Below, one piece after another: positions 47,390 to 57,013 of a stretch of DNA of 64,000 nt. Source of the DNA: Psychrobacter aquaticus CMS 56. GTDB taxonomy: Bacteria; Pseudomonadota; Gammaproteobacteria; Pseudomonadales; Moraxellaceae. Each line of letters starts with the position of its first letter. The first letter of the stretch is position 1. Where the stretch lies: the NCBI RefSeq assembly GCF_000471625.1, contig NZ_AUSW01000017.1, positions 1 to 64,000 of the forward strand, written 5' to 3'. A program made the position numbers and the translations under genes. Under the pieces are notes generated by a model, which was not told where the DNA came from, searched no databases, and saw nothing but the letters and a program-made list of their open reading frames with translations.

Positions 47390-49117
47390 TTAAGCCACCG
47401 ACAAGCTACGTAATAAAAAGCGCTGAATCTTACCACTGGGCGTCTTTGGTAGCGCGGCCACAAACTCAACTTCACGTGGGTATGCATGAGTTGATAAACG
47501 CTTACGTACCAATTCTTGGATTTGCTTGGCAATCTCTTCAGTCCCTTCGATGCCGTCTTTTAGCACCACATACGATTTGATGGTATGACCACGCACCTCG
47601 TCTGGCACACCAACGGCGGCTGATTCTGCAACCGCTTCGTGTTCTAGCACGGTGTTTTCAACATCGGTTGGCCCCACGCGATAACCTGCAGTGATAATAA
47701 TGTCATCATCTCGTCCTGAAAACCAATAACTGCCATCGCTATGGCGCTCGACCACATCACCTGTCAGATAGTAATCATCAGCGAACGCTTGCTTTTCATT
47801 CCAGCTATAGCCACGAAAATAAAACGCTGGCGACTGACTGACCACGACTGCCAATTGCCCTTGCTCGCCATCAGGCAACACGTTCATGTCATCGTCCAAT
47901 ACGACAAGGGTGTGCCCCGGTAATGCCATACCCATAGAGCCGACTGGACATTCATGTGTCAACGCATGATGCTCACAGCAGGTCATGCCCGTCTCTGTCT
48001 GACCATACTGATCACAAACCTTACAATTTAAATAGGTTTCGACCCAATTGACCACTTCAGTATTTAACGTCTCCCCTGCTGAATTGGCACAGCGTAAAAA
48101 TAGTTTACTGCTGTCATTAGCATCGTCATTAACGTTGTCAAACACCCCGCTGGATTTCATCATACGAAATGCCGTTGGTGAAGAAGCCAAATTGCTAATC
48201 TTGTGACGTATCATAAAGTCGCGAGTGTTGGCAGCATCAAAGCCAGCTTCATTAAAATACGTGGTAATGCCTAATAATAATGGTCCTGTGATGGCGTAAT
48301 ACAATCCATACGCCCAGCCCGGATCTGCCATATTCCAATAGTGATCGTCTTTGCGTAGATCGATGGCATAGTGCATATATAGATAAAAAGCGGATAGCGC
48401 TGATAACGGTACGCTGACCCCTTTAGATTTACCAACCGTACCTGAGGTAAACATCTGCAAAAATGGCGCAGCGGTATCTAATATCACAGGCTCTATTGTT
48501 TGCGGCTGCGTCGCCAATGACTTGCTATAGTTGTCGTCACCCCACGTCTGAGCGTCCGCGACACTGCCAACCAGTACCATCTTGGTTTGCTCGGCCAAAT
48601 TTTCAAATTTTCCGCGATTCTCCTGATTGGTAAAGACCACTTTGGTGCCTGCTTTGTCCATTCGGTACTTAATAGAATCGTAACCAAAAGCGGTAAATAA
48701 CGGTTGATAGACTGCTCCAATCCGCCATGTGGCCAATACAATGGTCAGTAGCTCTGGCGTGCGCGGTAGCATGGTCGCCACTTGATCGCCTATCTGTACA
48801 CCATAAGACTGCAATAAATTGGCAACTTGGGCGCTCGCGTTATCAAGCTCCGCAAATGTCATTTGCGTCACATTACCCGCCGTGTCTTCGTGCACCAGCG
48901 CGATAGTATCGCCACGACCGTCACGCACATGGCGACCGCAGCACGCCATATAGGCATTCAAACGATCGTCTATATGCTCACCAAATATTTCCGTCAACAA
49001 TGTATTCATATCGAAGTTATCATAATAATCACGATAATTCGTTGGTGCATTTTTAGGACTGGTATCCGTGTCTAACGATGAAGGGCTTAAAGAAGCACTT
49101 GGAGAGGAGATATTCAT
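47390..49117 (-). CDS. AMP-binding acyl-CoA synthetase
   Basis: A 575-residue adenylate-forming ligase. The phosphate loop is QMFTSGTVGKSKGVSVP (near residue 222), CDQYGQTETGM is the A5-type block (near 370), the hinge is YWFSGRDDDIIITAGYRVGP (near 468), and the catalytic lysine is in LPKTPSGKIQRF at the C-terminus. The overall pattern is that of acetyl/medium-chain acyl-CoA synthetases; the acid activated is unknown. The first 25 residues are a Ser-rich extension. AAAGGA precedes the ATG. It is the first gene of a pair with the SDR dehydrogenase. Confidence 0.87.
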   Translation of the reverse strand: MNISSPSASLSPSSLDTDTSPKNAPTNYRDYYDNFDMNTLLTEIFGEHIDDRLNAYMACCGRHVRDGRGDTIALVHEDTAGNVTQMTFAELDNASAQVANLLQSYGVQIGDQVATMLPRTPELLTIVLATWRIGAVYQPLFTAFGYDSIKYRMDKAGTKVVFTNQENRGKFENLAEQTKMVLVGSVADAQTWGDDNYSKSLATQPQTIEPVILDTAAPFLQMFTSGTVGKSKGVSVPLSALSAFYLYMHYAIDLRKDDHYWNMADPGWAYGLYYAITGPLLLGITTYFNEAGFDAANTRDFMIRHKISNLASSPTAFRMMKSSGVFDNVNDDANDSSKLFLRCANSAGETLNTEVVNWVETYLNCKVCDQYGQTETGMTCCEHHALTHECPVGSMGMALPGHTLVVLDDDMNVLPDGEQGQLAVVVSQSPAFYFRGYSWNEKQAFADDYYLTGDVVERHSDGSYWFSGRDDDIIITAGYRVGPTDVENTVLEHEAVAESAAVGVPDEVRGHTIKSYVVLKDGIEGTEEIAKQIQELVRKRLSTHAYPREVEFVAALPKTPSGKIQRFLLRSLSVA

Positions 49118-49472
49118 AAGCTAATCCTTTAGCAATAGCAGGTCACTGGTAAAATGGTTTAAATAATTGCCAGACGGTCACATCCTATAGGCCGTTGTGC
49201 AATCGTATTTAACATGATCTATTAGTAACGCATTTTTATATTTATTTCAATACATAACGTATCATTTATAAAAAATCCCGTCCAGACAATTATATGATAT
49301 CAAAGCTCGACAAAATTCTTTACCGCTTTATGTTTCTTACCGCACTATATGATTCGAATTCTCAGATGACCTTTAATTGGTTAATATTCATCCAGACTAA
49401 GTGGAACATAATTCCTGTTACTTTTTCAATTTTAAAGTAATTGGTTTTAATGAGAAAACTTAGTATTTAATT

Positions 49473-49491
49473 GCGAATATTTATCATTACC
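49473..49491. promoter_or_regulatory. Candidate Fur box upstream of the iron ABC importer
   Basis: Read on the minus strand, GGTAATGATAAATATTCGC agrees with the 19-base Fur consensus GATAATGATAATCATTATC at 14 positions by hand count. It lies about 65 bases before the permease gene, where a Fur repressor would block transcription. It is the only recognisable element in the 438-base gap from 49118. Confidence 0.6.
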
Positions 49492-49555
49492 ATTATAATC
49501 CTCAATTCAAATTTCAAGCGAACACAATAGGGTTGTTTAATATGGCTCTAACCCT

Positions 49556-50605
49556 ATGGATTATAAAATGACCCAATCAGTCAGCGAGCGTATCATTCGT
49601 GAGCAACGAAAAATCGAGAACAAGCGCCGCCTAGTGTTGTTGGCGTTTGCGGTAGCGTGCTTAGTGGGGCTGATTTTGGATGTGATGACAGGCCCTTCGA
49701 TGTTACCTATAAGGGATGTGATTGAGGCATTATTACGCCTAACAGGTGTGGAAGATACCACCCATACCATTGTTTATGATCTACGCTTGCCCGTTGCCTT
49801 GATGGCGTTAGTGGTCGGTGCATCGCTTGGGGCAGGCGGTGCTGAAATGCAAACCTTATTAAATAATCCCATGGCAAGCCCATATACCTTGGGTCTTGCA
49901 GCAGCGGCAGGGTTTGGGGCGTCGCTCGTGATTGCGTTTGGTGGGTTTGGTTTACCTATACAGTATGCCGTACCGATCGGTGCATTTGTCATGACCATGC
50001 TAGCCTCAGCGGTGTTGTTTTTATTCGCTTCTCTAAAGCAATTTGCCGCCGCCACTTTGATACTGGTGGGCATTGCCCTTTTGTTTATTTTTCAATCGCT
50101 GTTATCGTTGGTGCAATTTATCGCATCGCCTGAAGTGTCTCAGCAAGTTCTATTTTGGTTATTTGGTAACCTTAACAAAGCCACGTGGACCAATATTGCG
50201 GTGGTTGCTGTGGTCAGTACGGTTTGCATTACCTTATTGATGCGAGATGGCTGGCAATTAACGGCTTTACGTCTCGGGGAGGAGAGAGCCGCCGCCCTTG
50301 GCGTCAATTTAACAAGATTACGTATTAGAACGCTAATTTTGGTCGCTATGATGACGGCAACGGCGATTAGTTTTGTTGGAGTCATTGGGTTTATCGGCTT
50401 GGTTGCCCCGCATGTTGCCCGCCTATTGGTGGGAGAAGACCAACGCTATTTTTTACCAGCAACCATGCTCGCTGGAGCGGCTTTTTTATCATTTTCATCG
50501 GTATTATCAAAAGTTATTATTCCAGGGGCATTGTTCCCTGTAGGGATTGTGACCTCATTTGTGGGCGTGCCCTTTTTGTTTTGGATTATTTGGAGTAAGC
50601 GGTGA
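49556..50605 (+). CDS. FecCD-family iron-complex ABC transporter permease
   Basis: A 349-residue inner-membrane permease with nine to ten hydrophobic segments. The FecCD pattern is clear: LRLPVALMALVVGASLGAGG, QTLLNNPMASPYTLGLAAAA, and near the C-terminus the ATPase-contact block GVIGFIGLVAPHVARLLVGE. It moves siderophore- or haem-type iron complexes inward. The ATG at 49568, four codons later, has a weak GGA in front and is an equally good start. It overlaps the binding-protein gene by four bases (GTGA). Confidence 0.9.
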   Translation: MDYKMTQSVSERIIREQRKIENKRRLVLLAFAVACLVGLILDVMTGPSMLPIRDVIEALLRLTGVEDTTHTIVYDLRLPVALMALVVGASLGAGGAEMQTLLNNPMASPYTLGLAAAAGFGASLVIAFGGFGLPIQYAVPIGAFVMTMLASAVLFLFASLKQFAAATLILVGIALLFIFQSLLSLVQFIASPEVSQQVLFWLFGNLNKATWTNIAVVAVVSTVCITLLMRDGWQLTALRLGEERAAALGVNLTRLRIRTLILVAMMTATAISFVGVIGFIGLVAPHVARLLVGEDQRYFLPATMLAGAAFLSFSSVLSKVIIPGALFPVGIVTSFVGVPFLFWIIWSKR

Positions 50606-51846
50606 GACAATTTATTCGTGCCACGTTGGCGACAGCAGTATTAATGACAGCGATGAGTGCACAAGCTGAAATCAAGACAATTCATGATGTACTAGGGCGT
50701 GACGTTAAAGTCGATGTGCCTGCCAAACGGGTGGTGTTAGGGTTTTATTATCCTGATTATATTGCGGCAACGGGGGCAGATAGTTTTGGGCAAGTGGTGG
50801 GTATTTCTCGGGAGTTTTGGGAAAAATTCAATCCGGGTAGCTGGGAATTATATAGTAAAAAATTACCCAATTTACAGGGCATTGGCGATATTGGCAATAT
50901 CGATAGAGGCACGTTCTCGCTTGAAAAAACTTTGGCAATGAAACCTGATGTGGTGATATTGGCAAAGCAGCAGTACGATACGCTAAAAGCCGAAATGCCT
51001 CGTTTTGAGGCGGCAAACATCCCTGTGGTGGTGGTCGATTATAACGACCAGAGTGTCAAAAGGCATACCGAAAGCACCAAAATTTTTGGGCAAATCGCAG
51101 GGACAGAACAACGGGCTAACCAAGTCGCCCAAGAGTATGCCGATGGGATTACCGATATCCAAAAGCGGGTTCAAGCCGCTGAGTCAGCAAAGCCAAAAAT
51201 TTATGTTGAATTTGGTGATAAAGGACCAAAAGAGCACAGCTTTACGTTTGGCAAAAATATGTGGGGTGCGATTGCCGATACGGTGGGCGGTGATAATATC
51301 AGTAAACCGTTTGTCGAAAATTGGGGGCCTATTAACCCTGAGCAACTACTGGTGAGTAAACCTGACGTTATTATGATCTCAGGTACAGAAGTTGGTATGA
51401 AACAAACTGATGCGATGGCAATGGGCATTGATGTTAGTGCCAATGAAGCCCAGCGCCGGCTCAAAGGCTTTACCACACGTAACGGTTGGGAAAATCTACC
51501 GGCGGTAAAAAATAACCGTGTGTATGGCATTTATCATACGGCTTCTCGCTCGTTGTCTGATTTGGCATCGGCTCAGTTTATGGCAAAGGCTCTCTATCCT
51601 GAAGCCTTTACTGATATAGATCCTGAAAAAACCTACATGAATTTTCATGAAAAATACTTGCCAGTTAAGCCGAGCGGCACGTTTTTTATTCAGCTAGGCT
51701 GTGGCGCAAGTATTTGTAAAAACACTGCATCAACGACAGTCACAGCGCCCGACATAGCTGACACAGAACTGACCACCGCTACGCCGCCTCAAACAATGTC
51801 ATGGTGGGATAAGATGGTTAATTGGCTGGGTAACCTGTTTGCTTAA
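50602..51846 (+). CDS. Iron-complex ABC transporter substrate-binding protein
   Basis: A 414-residue periplasmic protein starting at GTG, with a Sec signal peptide ending MSAQA near residue 22. The two-lobe BtuF/FhuD-type fold is suggested by LGRDVKVDVPAKRVVLGFYY, MKPDVVILAKQQYDTL and SKPDVIMISGTEVG. The C-terminal 60 residues are odd: a cysteine pair in LGCGASICK, a Thr-rich spacer and an amphipathic end WWDKMVNWLGNLF. This is not usual in the family and may anchor the protein at the membrane. It is translationally coupled to the permease gene. Confidence 0.85.
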   Translation: MRQFIRATLATAVLMTAMSAQAEIKTIHDVLGRDVKVDVPAKRVVLGFYYPDYIAATGADSFGQVVGISREFWEKFNPGSWELYSKKLPNLQGIGDIGNIDRGTFSLEKTLAMKPDVVILAKQQYDTLKAEMPRFEAANIPVVVVDYNDQSVKRHTESTKIFGQIAGTEQRANQVAQEYADGITDIQKRVQAAESAKPKIYVEFGDKGPKEHSFTFGKNMWGAIADTVGGDNISKPFVENWGPINPEQLLVSKPDVIMISGTEVGMKQTDAMAMGIDVSANEAQRRLKGFTTRNGWENLPAVKNNRVYGIYHTASRSLSDLASAQFMAKALYPEAFTDIDPEKTYMNFHEKYLPVKPSGTFFIQLGCGASICKNTASTTVTAPDIADTELTTATPPQTMSWWDKMVNWLGNLFA

Positions 51847-51877
51847 TTTTTGCTATTAACTTTATAAAGATATCATA

Positions 51878-52645
51878 ATGCTTGAACTTGATCATTTAAC
51901 CGTACAGCGTGGCTCGCTCACTGTTGCCCAAAATATCAATGCCCAGTTCCACTCAGGCAAAATATACACGCTGCTTGGGGCAAATGGCGCAGGAAAATCA
52001 AGCTTATTAAAGGCGATTTTTGGTGAATTGGCATTTTTGGGCAATGTCCGCTATCGAGACACCGTGCAACGTAAAGCCCATCTGATGGCATGGCGTAAGC
52101 CCATCGCTTATATGCCCCAAGATAGCCATACCGATGCCGAGCTTAACACGCTTGAGGTAGTGCTATTGGGGCGTATGGACGCGCTGGGTCGGCATATTAG
52201 CGATGACTTGATGCGTGAGGCAATTGACCTGATGGCACAATTAAATATTGCTGAACTGGCACATCGTCCTATCGGTGCATTAAGTGGAGGACAACGTCAG
52301 CTTGCCATGTTTGCCCAAGCCTTGCTACGTCGTCCCAAAATTTTATTACTTGATGAGCCTGTATCGGCACTAGACATGGCACATCAAATCAATTTATTAC
52401 AAAAGGTGAGACATTATACTCAAGAACATCAACTTATTTGCTTGATGGTATTGCATGATTTAAGCCTTGCCGCTCAATTTTCTGATGAATTATTGCTGTT
52501 GGCAGATGGTAAAATCCAAGCACAAGGCACGCCTAAAACAGTGCTACAGCCTCAAATTTTACGTCAAGTGTATCAAGTGGACATCGAGATTTTGACCAGT
52601 AGCCGAGGGTTGCCTGTTGTACATCCTTACCGGAAAATCGATTAA
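51878..52645 (+). CDS. Iron-complex ABC transporter ATP-binding protein
   Basis: A 255-residue ATPase of the FecE/FepC type. Walker A is LLGANGAGKSSLLKAIFG (residues about 32-49), the Q-loop AYMPQDSHTDAELN, the signature ALSGGQRQLAMFAQALLRRP, Walker B ILLLDEPVSALD and the switch histidine in VLHDLSLAAQ. It completes the importer with the two preceding genes; no TonB-dependent receptor lies in the window. The next gene is convergent, and the 25-base gap shows no strong terminator. Confidence 0.92.
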   Translation: MLELDHLTVQRGSLTVAQNINAQFHSGKIYTLLGANGAGKSSLLKAIFGELAFLGNVRYRDTVQRKAHLMAWRKPIAYMPQDSHTDAELNTLEVVLLGRMDALGRHISDDLMREAIDLMAQLNIAELAHRPIGALSGGQRQLAMFAQALLRRPKILLLDEPVSALDMAHQINLLQKVRHYTQEHQLICLMVLHDLSLAAQFSDELLLLADGKIQAQGTPKTVLQPQILRQVYQVDIEILTSSRGLPVVHPYRKID

Positions 52646-52670
52646 ATTATTGATCATTGTTAATGCAATT

Positions 52671-53540
52671 TTAATCAGTTTTCTTCTCAGGAAAGCTACT
52701 AACCACCCCTGCCAAAATCACTGCCACAATACCTAAAATCTCTAAGGAGCCGATGGTTTCGCCTACAAATACCACCCCATAAATTGATGCAAATACCACG
52801 GTCAAATAAGACAACGCCGCCACCGTAAATTTTTGTCCCACATGATATGCATGGGTCATTGCAAGTTGTGCCAACAATCCTGCGCCACCAATACCAGCTA
52901 TATAAGGCAAGATTTCTGGCGTCAGACGATGCCACCCTACCCACGTTGCCACCACTGCCGAAATTACCGCCGCCACCGCCGAAAAGTAAAACACAATCCG
53001 CCACGCAGGTTCGCCCATCAGCGACAACGCCCGCACTTGTAATAGGGCAAAAGCGGTAAAAATGCCGCCACTCAGCGTAATCAAGGTTTGAATTAACCTA
53101 TCTGACTCAAAGGCAGGTTTCAACATCAAACAAATACCGCCCAAGCCCATTAACAGGGCTATCCATGTTTTTAACGAAGGCGTTTCTTTTAGCCAGACAA
53201 TGGATAAAATTGCAATGAATACGACTGAAGTATAGTTAAGGGTCACTGAGGTTGCCAGAGGTAGCTGACTTAACCCATAAAAAGCCAGTAATAAAGCGGT
53301 TGTTCCTGCGACGCTACGCTTCATGTGTCCCCAAAAAAATGGGGTTTTAAGGGTTTGACGACGCACGAGCGTCCCACAAAAAATTATCAAGGCAGGCAAA
53401 ACCGAGCGCCAAAACGCCAACTCGTAAGGATTCATATCAAGCTGTGTGCCAGCATTTTTTACCAAAATGCTCATTAAGGCAAATAAAAATGCCGCCACAA
53501 TCATCCATGCTGAACCTAACGCATATTTTGCTTTTATCAT
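52671..53540 (-). CDS. EamA-family (DMT) transporter
   Basis: A 289-residue protein with ten hydrophobic segments and two EamA repeats. The first starts SAWMIVAAFLFALMSILVKN, the second near residue 145. SVTLNYTSVVFIAILSIVWL and the closing TVVFASIYGVVFVGETIGSL are typical. The substrate is unknown. The open frame continues 74 codons upstream into transposase-like sequence, so the ATG at 53540 is chosen although its ribosome binding site is poor. It is separated from the iron importer on the other strand by 25 bases. Confidence 0.82.
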   Translation of the reverse strand: MIKAKYALGSAWMIVAAFLFALMSILVKNAGTQLDMNPYELAFWRSVLPALIIFCGTLVRRQTLKTPFFWGHMKRSVAGTTALLLAFYGLSQLPLATSVTLNYTSVVFIAILSIVWLKETPSLKTWIALLMGLGGICLMLKPAFESDRLIQTLITLSGGIFTAFALLQVRALSLMGEPAWRIVFYFSAVAAVISAVVATWVGWHRLTPEILPYIAGIGGAGLLAQLAMTHAYHVGQKFTVAALSYLTVVFASIYGVVFVGETIGSLEILGIVAVILAGVVSSFPEKKTD

Positions 53541-53659
53541 TGTCAATTTATCAAATGGTGAAAAAACGCTATTGTAGCATTCTGCCTCCCTGTAATAGCG
53601 ACCTGTGCTATCAATCACGGACAAAAACACTTGGTAGATTATGTCCGGTAGCCTGACGG

Positions 53660-53780
53660 TAAAAGTTTTGAAATACCTGAGTAAATAACTTAAATCCCAA
53701 CCCTTTGGTATTGTTTGACGGTTGTAAAAAACTTCAATATATCTGATTGAGTCATCAAACATGCTCCAATATAAGTGGTT
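53660..53780 (-). pseudogene. IS3-family transposase C-terminal remnant
   Basis: The minus-strand frame from 53762 reads FDDSIRYIEVFYNRQ, which resembles the conserved end of IS3-type OrfB transposases (a YIEVFYNRQR pattern before a LSP motif). It then drifts into KGWDLSYLL and unrelated residues that run into the EamA frame. There is no intact transposase, DDE core or inverted repeat pair nearby. It is a scar, and its position suggests that the EamA gene or the neighbouring iron module was brought in or rearranged next to an insertion sequence (inference). Confidence 0.5.
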
Positions 53781-54289
53781 TCATTATAGCGGTCTATTTT
53801 AAGTGGTCTATTAATAAGTTCTAAGGGCGAAATAGTTGGTTCCGTTGAGGTATACATCAATAGAACCAGTGAAAACTGACTTCCTATATCCAAAGTTACT
53901 TACCATAACGTTTAGTATAGGATTACATATTCGGTGCGCTATACAGGCATTGAACAGCTTATGATAAATATGTACTTAACGACGATAAAATCGATATCCT
54001 GAGTCATTATGATCAAACTGTCTGATTAGTGCCCTTCATGTTAATTTCTACAGTTTATTCAGCATAGCTCATCGTCTAACATCCCCACCGAAAAAAAGAA
54101 TTATATCTAGGACATATTCCCAATTTTAAAATTGGGAATAAAAATAATATAAATTACAGTAAAACGAGATAAACAGTATAAATAATATTGAACTATTAAT
54201 CAGACATTCAGACGTTCTTGGCCCATCTATACATTATCGTTTGGATTGAGAACATACCTTGGATAGCATTTTTCTGAGATAAAGTTTTA
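53781..54289. other. Intergenic region with no recognisable gene
   Basis: About 500 AT-rich bases with only short broken frames. Immediately right of the transposase scar, a stretch around 53836-53874 could be part of the lost insertion sequence end, but no matching second end is found. CCCAATTTTAAAATTGGGAAT at 54119-54139 is a perfect small inverted repeat without a clear role. Confidence 0.35.
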
Positions 54290-54652
54290 TTATTTTTTAT
54301 GATAAACCCCGCTGCCGTTCTCTACTTCCACACATATTTGCAAGGCAACTCGTTCGGATTGTTTCTCACTTAACTCCACTTCTATGGTTGTGATTAACAG
54401 TTCTGCCAGCTGATTACGAATGTCCAAACTACGGCCTGTCATTATTTTTAGATTTGCATAAATAAAGCCGTTTGTTTGCTCGTCATCTTCAAGGCCCACT
54501 AAAAACGTATCGATAGGTATCATACGGGCTTTAATATCTGTTGGCTTACCAAAATGCCCACTATCCCAAAGCACCTTATTCAAAGATTTAAGTAATGATT
54601 CTTTATGAGTAATGCTGACATTAGGTGTCGCTTGAATGGTTAAATGTGGCAT
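54290..54652 (-). CDS. 5-carboxymethyl-2-hydroxymuconate isomerase-like tautomerase
   Basis: A 120-residue member of the tautomerase superfamily. It begins MPHLTIQATPNV, with the catalytic Pro exposed after Met removal, and has the CHMI-type length and LKIMTGRSLDIRNQLAELL block. Homologues isomerise muconate derivatives in homoprotocatechuate degradation. No other gene of that pathway is here, so its substrate is open. It lies 50 bases after the EamA gene on the same strand, probably one transcript. Confidence 0.78.
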   Translation of the reverse strand: MPHLTIQATPNVSITHKESLLKSLNKVLWDSGHFGKPTDIKARMIPIDTFLVGLEDDEQTNGFIYANLKIMTGRSLDIRNQLAELLITTIEVELSEKQSERVALQICVEVENGSGVYHKK

Positions 54653-54702
54653 AAATATATCCTTTTGAGTATGAGTGAGAAGTGCGTCTAAAAAAATATA
54701 AC

Positions 54703-55581
54703 CTAAACTGAAGCCCTTCTACCAGTTTGAATTAATAGAACGCCACCGATAATTGATATTAAGGCTATGATCTCTAAACTGGTGATATCCTCTCCAACTA
54801 TAGCACCAATAATAACAGCAACGATTGGTGCAATATAAGTAGCACCAGCAGCTTTCACAGAACCTAACCTTTCAATAATAAAATAATAGATTAGATAAGC
54901 TGCCCCTGTTCCTAATAAGCCAAGTCCAAGTACTGTTCCCCACATTGCCTGAGTGTTCGTTGCTATCTTAGTAATACCCTCAAAATCGATCAGTACTGAC
55001 AGCGTTATGACGGCTATACCCGTCTGCCAAGTTGCCAACGCAAGTGGCGGTAGTTTCAAAGGAGATAAAAAACGACGTGCATATACAAATGATGCACCGA
55101 CACTCAGAGATCCTGCTAACATCCATAATACGCCTATGAGAGAAACACCCATTGCCCCTTGCCAAGGTCGTGCACTTAATACAATGCCAGCAAACCCTAA
55201 AGCAACGCCTAGAGCCATTCGCTTAGTTGGTCGCTCTTCTGGCAAAAATAACGCAGCACCTAAAAAAGTAAAAATGGGAATTGAACCGCTCAATAATCCT
55301 GCGATACTACTGGGTAATAATGCAGTGCCTGCAACAAACCCATAGTAATAAAAGGAAGTTGCGAGCACTGACATCACTATAAAGTGTGGTATGTGAGGCA
55401 ACTGTTTACGAGTAATGACCTTACTACGCCATGCGATTAGTGCCAACGGCAAAAAACCAAATAATACTCGTAAAAACACAGTTTGAGCGGGCGAAATTAA
55501 TTCTGTAGCCCACTTCATAAAAATGAAATTTGACCCCCAAATCACACCCAGTAAAATGAGCGCTGCATATACTCTAAACAT
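54703..55581 (-). CDS. EamA-family (DMT) transporter
   Basis: A 292-residue ten-segment exporter. It starts MFRVYAALILLGVIWGSNFI, has TVFLRVLFGFLPLALIAWRS after helix 2, and a second EamA repeat from about residue 148. The ATG at 55581 follows AAGG at eight bases; an upstream in-frame GTG is rejected. It is divergent from a LysR-type regulator with a 357-base shared region containing an inverted repeat, so regulation by that protein is likely. Confidence 0.85.
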   Translation of the reverse strand: MFRVYAALILLGVIWGSNFIFMKWATELISPAQTVFLRVLFGFLPLALIAWRSKVITRKQLPHIPHFIVMSVLATSFYYYGFVAGTALLPSSIAGLLSGSIPIFTFLGAALFLPEERPTKRMALGVALGFAGIVLSARPWQGAMGVSLIGVLWMLAGSLSVGASFVYARRFLSPLKLPPLALATWQTGIAVITLSVLIDFEGITKIATNTQAMWGTVLGLGLLGTGAAYLIYYFIIERLGSVKAAGATYIAPIVAVIIGAIVGEDITSLEIIALISIIGGVLLIQTGRRASV

Positions 55582-55835
55582 AAAAGCCACCTTAAAAACT
55601 CGAAAGCTATCTAAGTAGCTAGACGGCGATTTGCCTCACTTGTGAAGTAGAACAAACCCTCATCAATAGGTATCTAATTAGTAAGCATAGAACCTATGTT
55701 ACCTAAGCCTTATTTGGCTCATAGATGAAAGTATGGCTGTACGACAACTATGTTGAAGAAGTTTATGAGCTGGAGTAGCATCTCTGTTTGATCTACTGGT
55801 GTAATAGAAATGAGTTTTTCTACAGTCACTCTCTA

Positions 55836-55873
55836 CTTCATTAGCTATCATTTATTCATTATAGCTAATGAAG
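55836..55873. promoter_or_regulatory. 13-bp perfect inverted repeat in a divergent promoter region
   Basis: CTTCATTAGCTAT and ATAGCTAATGAAG are separated by 12 bases. No T run follows, so an operator is more likely than a terminator. It lies 66 bases from the LysR-type gene and 255 bases from the EamA gene, where autoregulatory LysR sites normally lie. Confidence 0.5.
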
Positions 55874-55938
55874 GTGAATGCCTTGCATGATATTAAAAGG
55901 TGTTAGACTATAGAAAATCTATTGTATAAAGGATTACT

Positions 55939-56814
55939 ATGTCACGTCATTATCGTTCTCTGCCGCCGCTAAATGCCTTACGTGCATTTGAAGCTGCTGG
56001 TCGTAAGCTAAGTTTTCGTGCAGCAGCTGATGAGCTTTTTGTGACCCAAGGGGCAGTTGCTCAGCAAGTTCGCATATTAGAAGAATATATTGGTTTTTCT
56101 TTATTTCAGAGGTTACCCAGAGGCGTTGCACTTACCAGTAAAGGAAGCGTATATTTTGCAGAAATCACGAAGGCTTTTGACACGATAGACCAGGCAACAG
56201 TACAACTACTTAAAGAGCCTGAAACTGTTACTATCAGCGTGACACCTGCGTTTGCCACTAAAATCTTGTTGCCTCAACTGTCTGTCTTAACGACCGCAGT
56301 TCCTCATATTGATTTGCGCACGGTAGCGACCGAATCCATTGCAGACTTTGATCGTGATCAAGTGGATATTGCTGTACGTCTTACTCATCCACCATTCCCT
56401 ACATCGTTTGAGACGCGGCTACTGTTTAAACAAAAACTTGTGCCAGTTGCCAGCCCTCATCTTATCGGTGACAGAACACTTCCTATGTCACTTAAGTACT
56501 TGCGTGATATGCCACTACTGCACGACTCGCACAATCATTGGCCACGCTTCTTTGGGATCACAGGTAAATTACCGGGCGCAGTATTTAACCAAACTGCGCT
56601 CGCTTTAGATGCTGCTTTGGCTGGTCAAGGAGTTGCGATTGCCTGTCAGGCTTTTGTACAAGCAGACTTATCGGCGGGTCGATTGATTCAAGTTAGTGAG
56701 TCGGATTTAATCGTAGAACCAGATTATTATCTTGTCCGAAAACGAGTGACTGCATCTAGGAAGAATGTGGATGCGGTATGGGATTGGTGTATTGAAAACT
56801 TAGTAACTACCTAA
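55939..56814 (+). CDS. LysR-type transcriptional regulator (GcvA-like)
   Basis: A 291-residue regulator. It opens with PPLNALRAFEAAGRKLSFRA, and the helix-turn-helix continues AADELFVTQGAVAQQVRILEE (split here as family core), typical of the GcvA subgroup. The effector domain occupies about residues 90-290 (ETVTISVTPAFATKILLP onward). AAAGGA precedes the ATG. It most likely controls the divergent EamA exporter and tautomerase genes; the inducer is unknown. Confidence 0.88.
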   Translation: MSRHYRSLPPLNALRAFEAAGRKLSFRAAADELFVTQGAVAQQVRILEEYIGFSLFQRLPRGVALTSKGSVYFAEITKAFDTIDQATVQLLKEPETVTISVTPAFATKILLPQLSVLTTAVPHIDLRTVATESIADFDRDQVDIAVRLTHPPFPTSFETRLLFKQKLVPVASPHLIGDRTLPMSLKYLRDMPLLHDSHNHWPRFFGITGKLPGAVFNQTALALDAALAGQGVAIACQAFVQADLSAGRLIQVSESDLIVEPDYYLVRKRVTASRKNVDAVWDWCIENLVTT

Positions 56815-57013
56815 ATCTCTTAGCTCTATTTAAAATAATTCTCCATTCAGCCTTGGTGTAGAAACGTAGCTTGTGACTATTTAGGTTATGCCCATTTTTT
56901 CTCGATAATTACTTTAAAATATTTGATTTGGTATTCTTCTTTTGTGTCAATTATGGCTATGTCTGATGTCAGCATGCTTTTTAGAACACCACCGGATTAT
57001 TTTATAAGCAGTG

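Noticed and set aside
53541-53762. 74-residue N-terminal extension of the EamA transporter
   Set aside because: It consists of transposase-like remnant and unrelated residues; the first EamA helix begins after the ATG at 53540.
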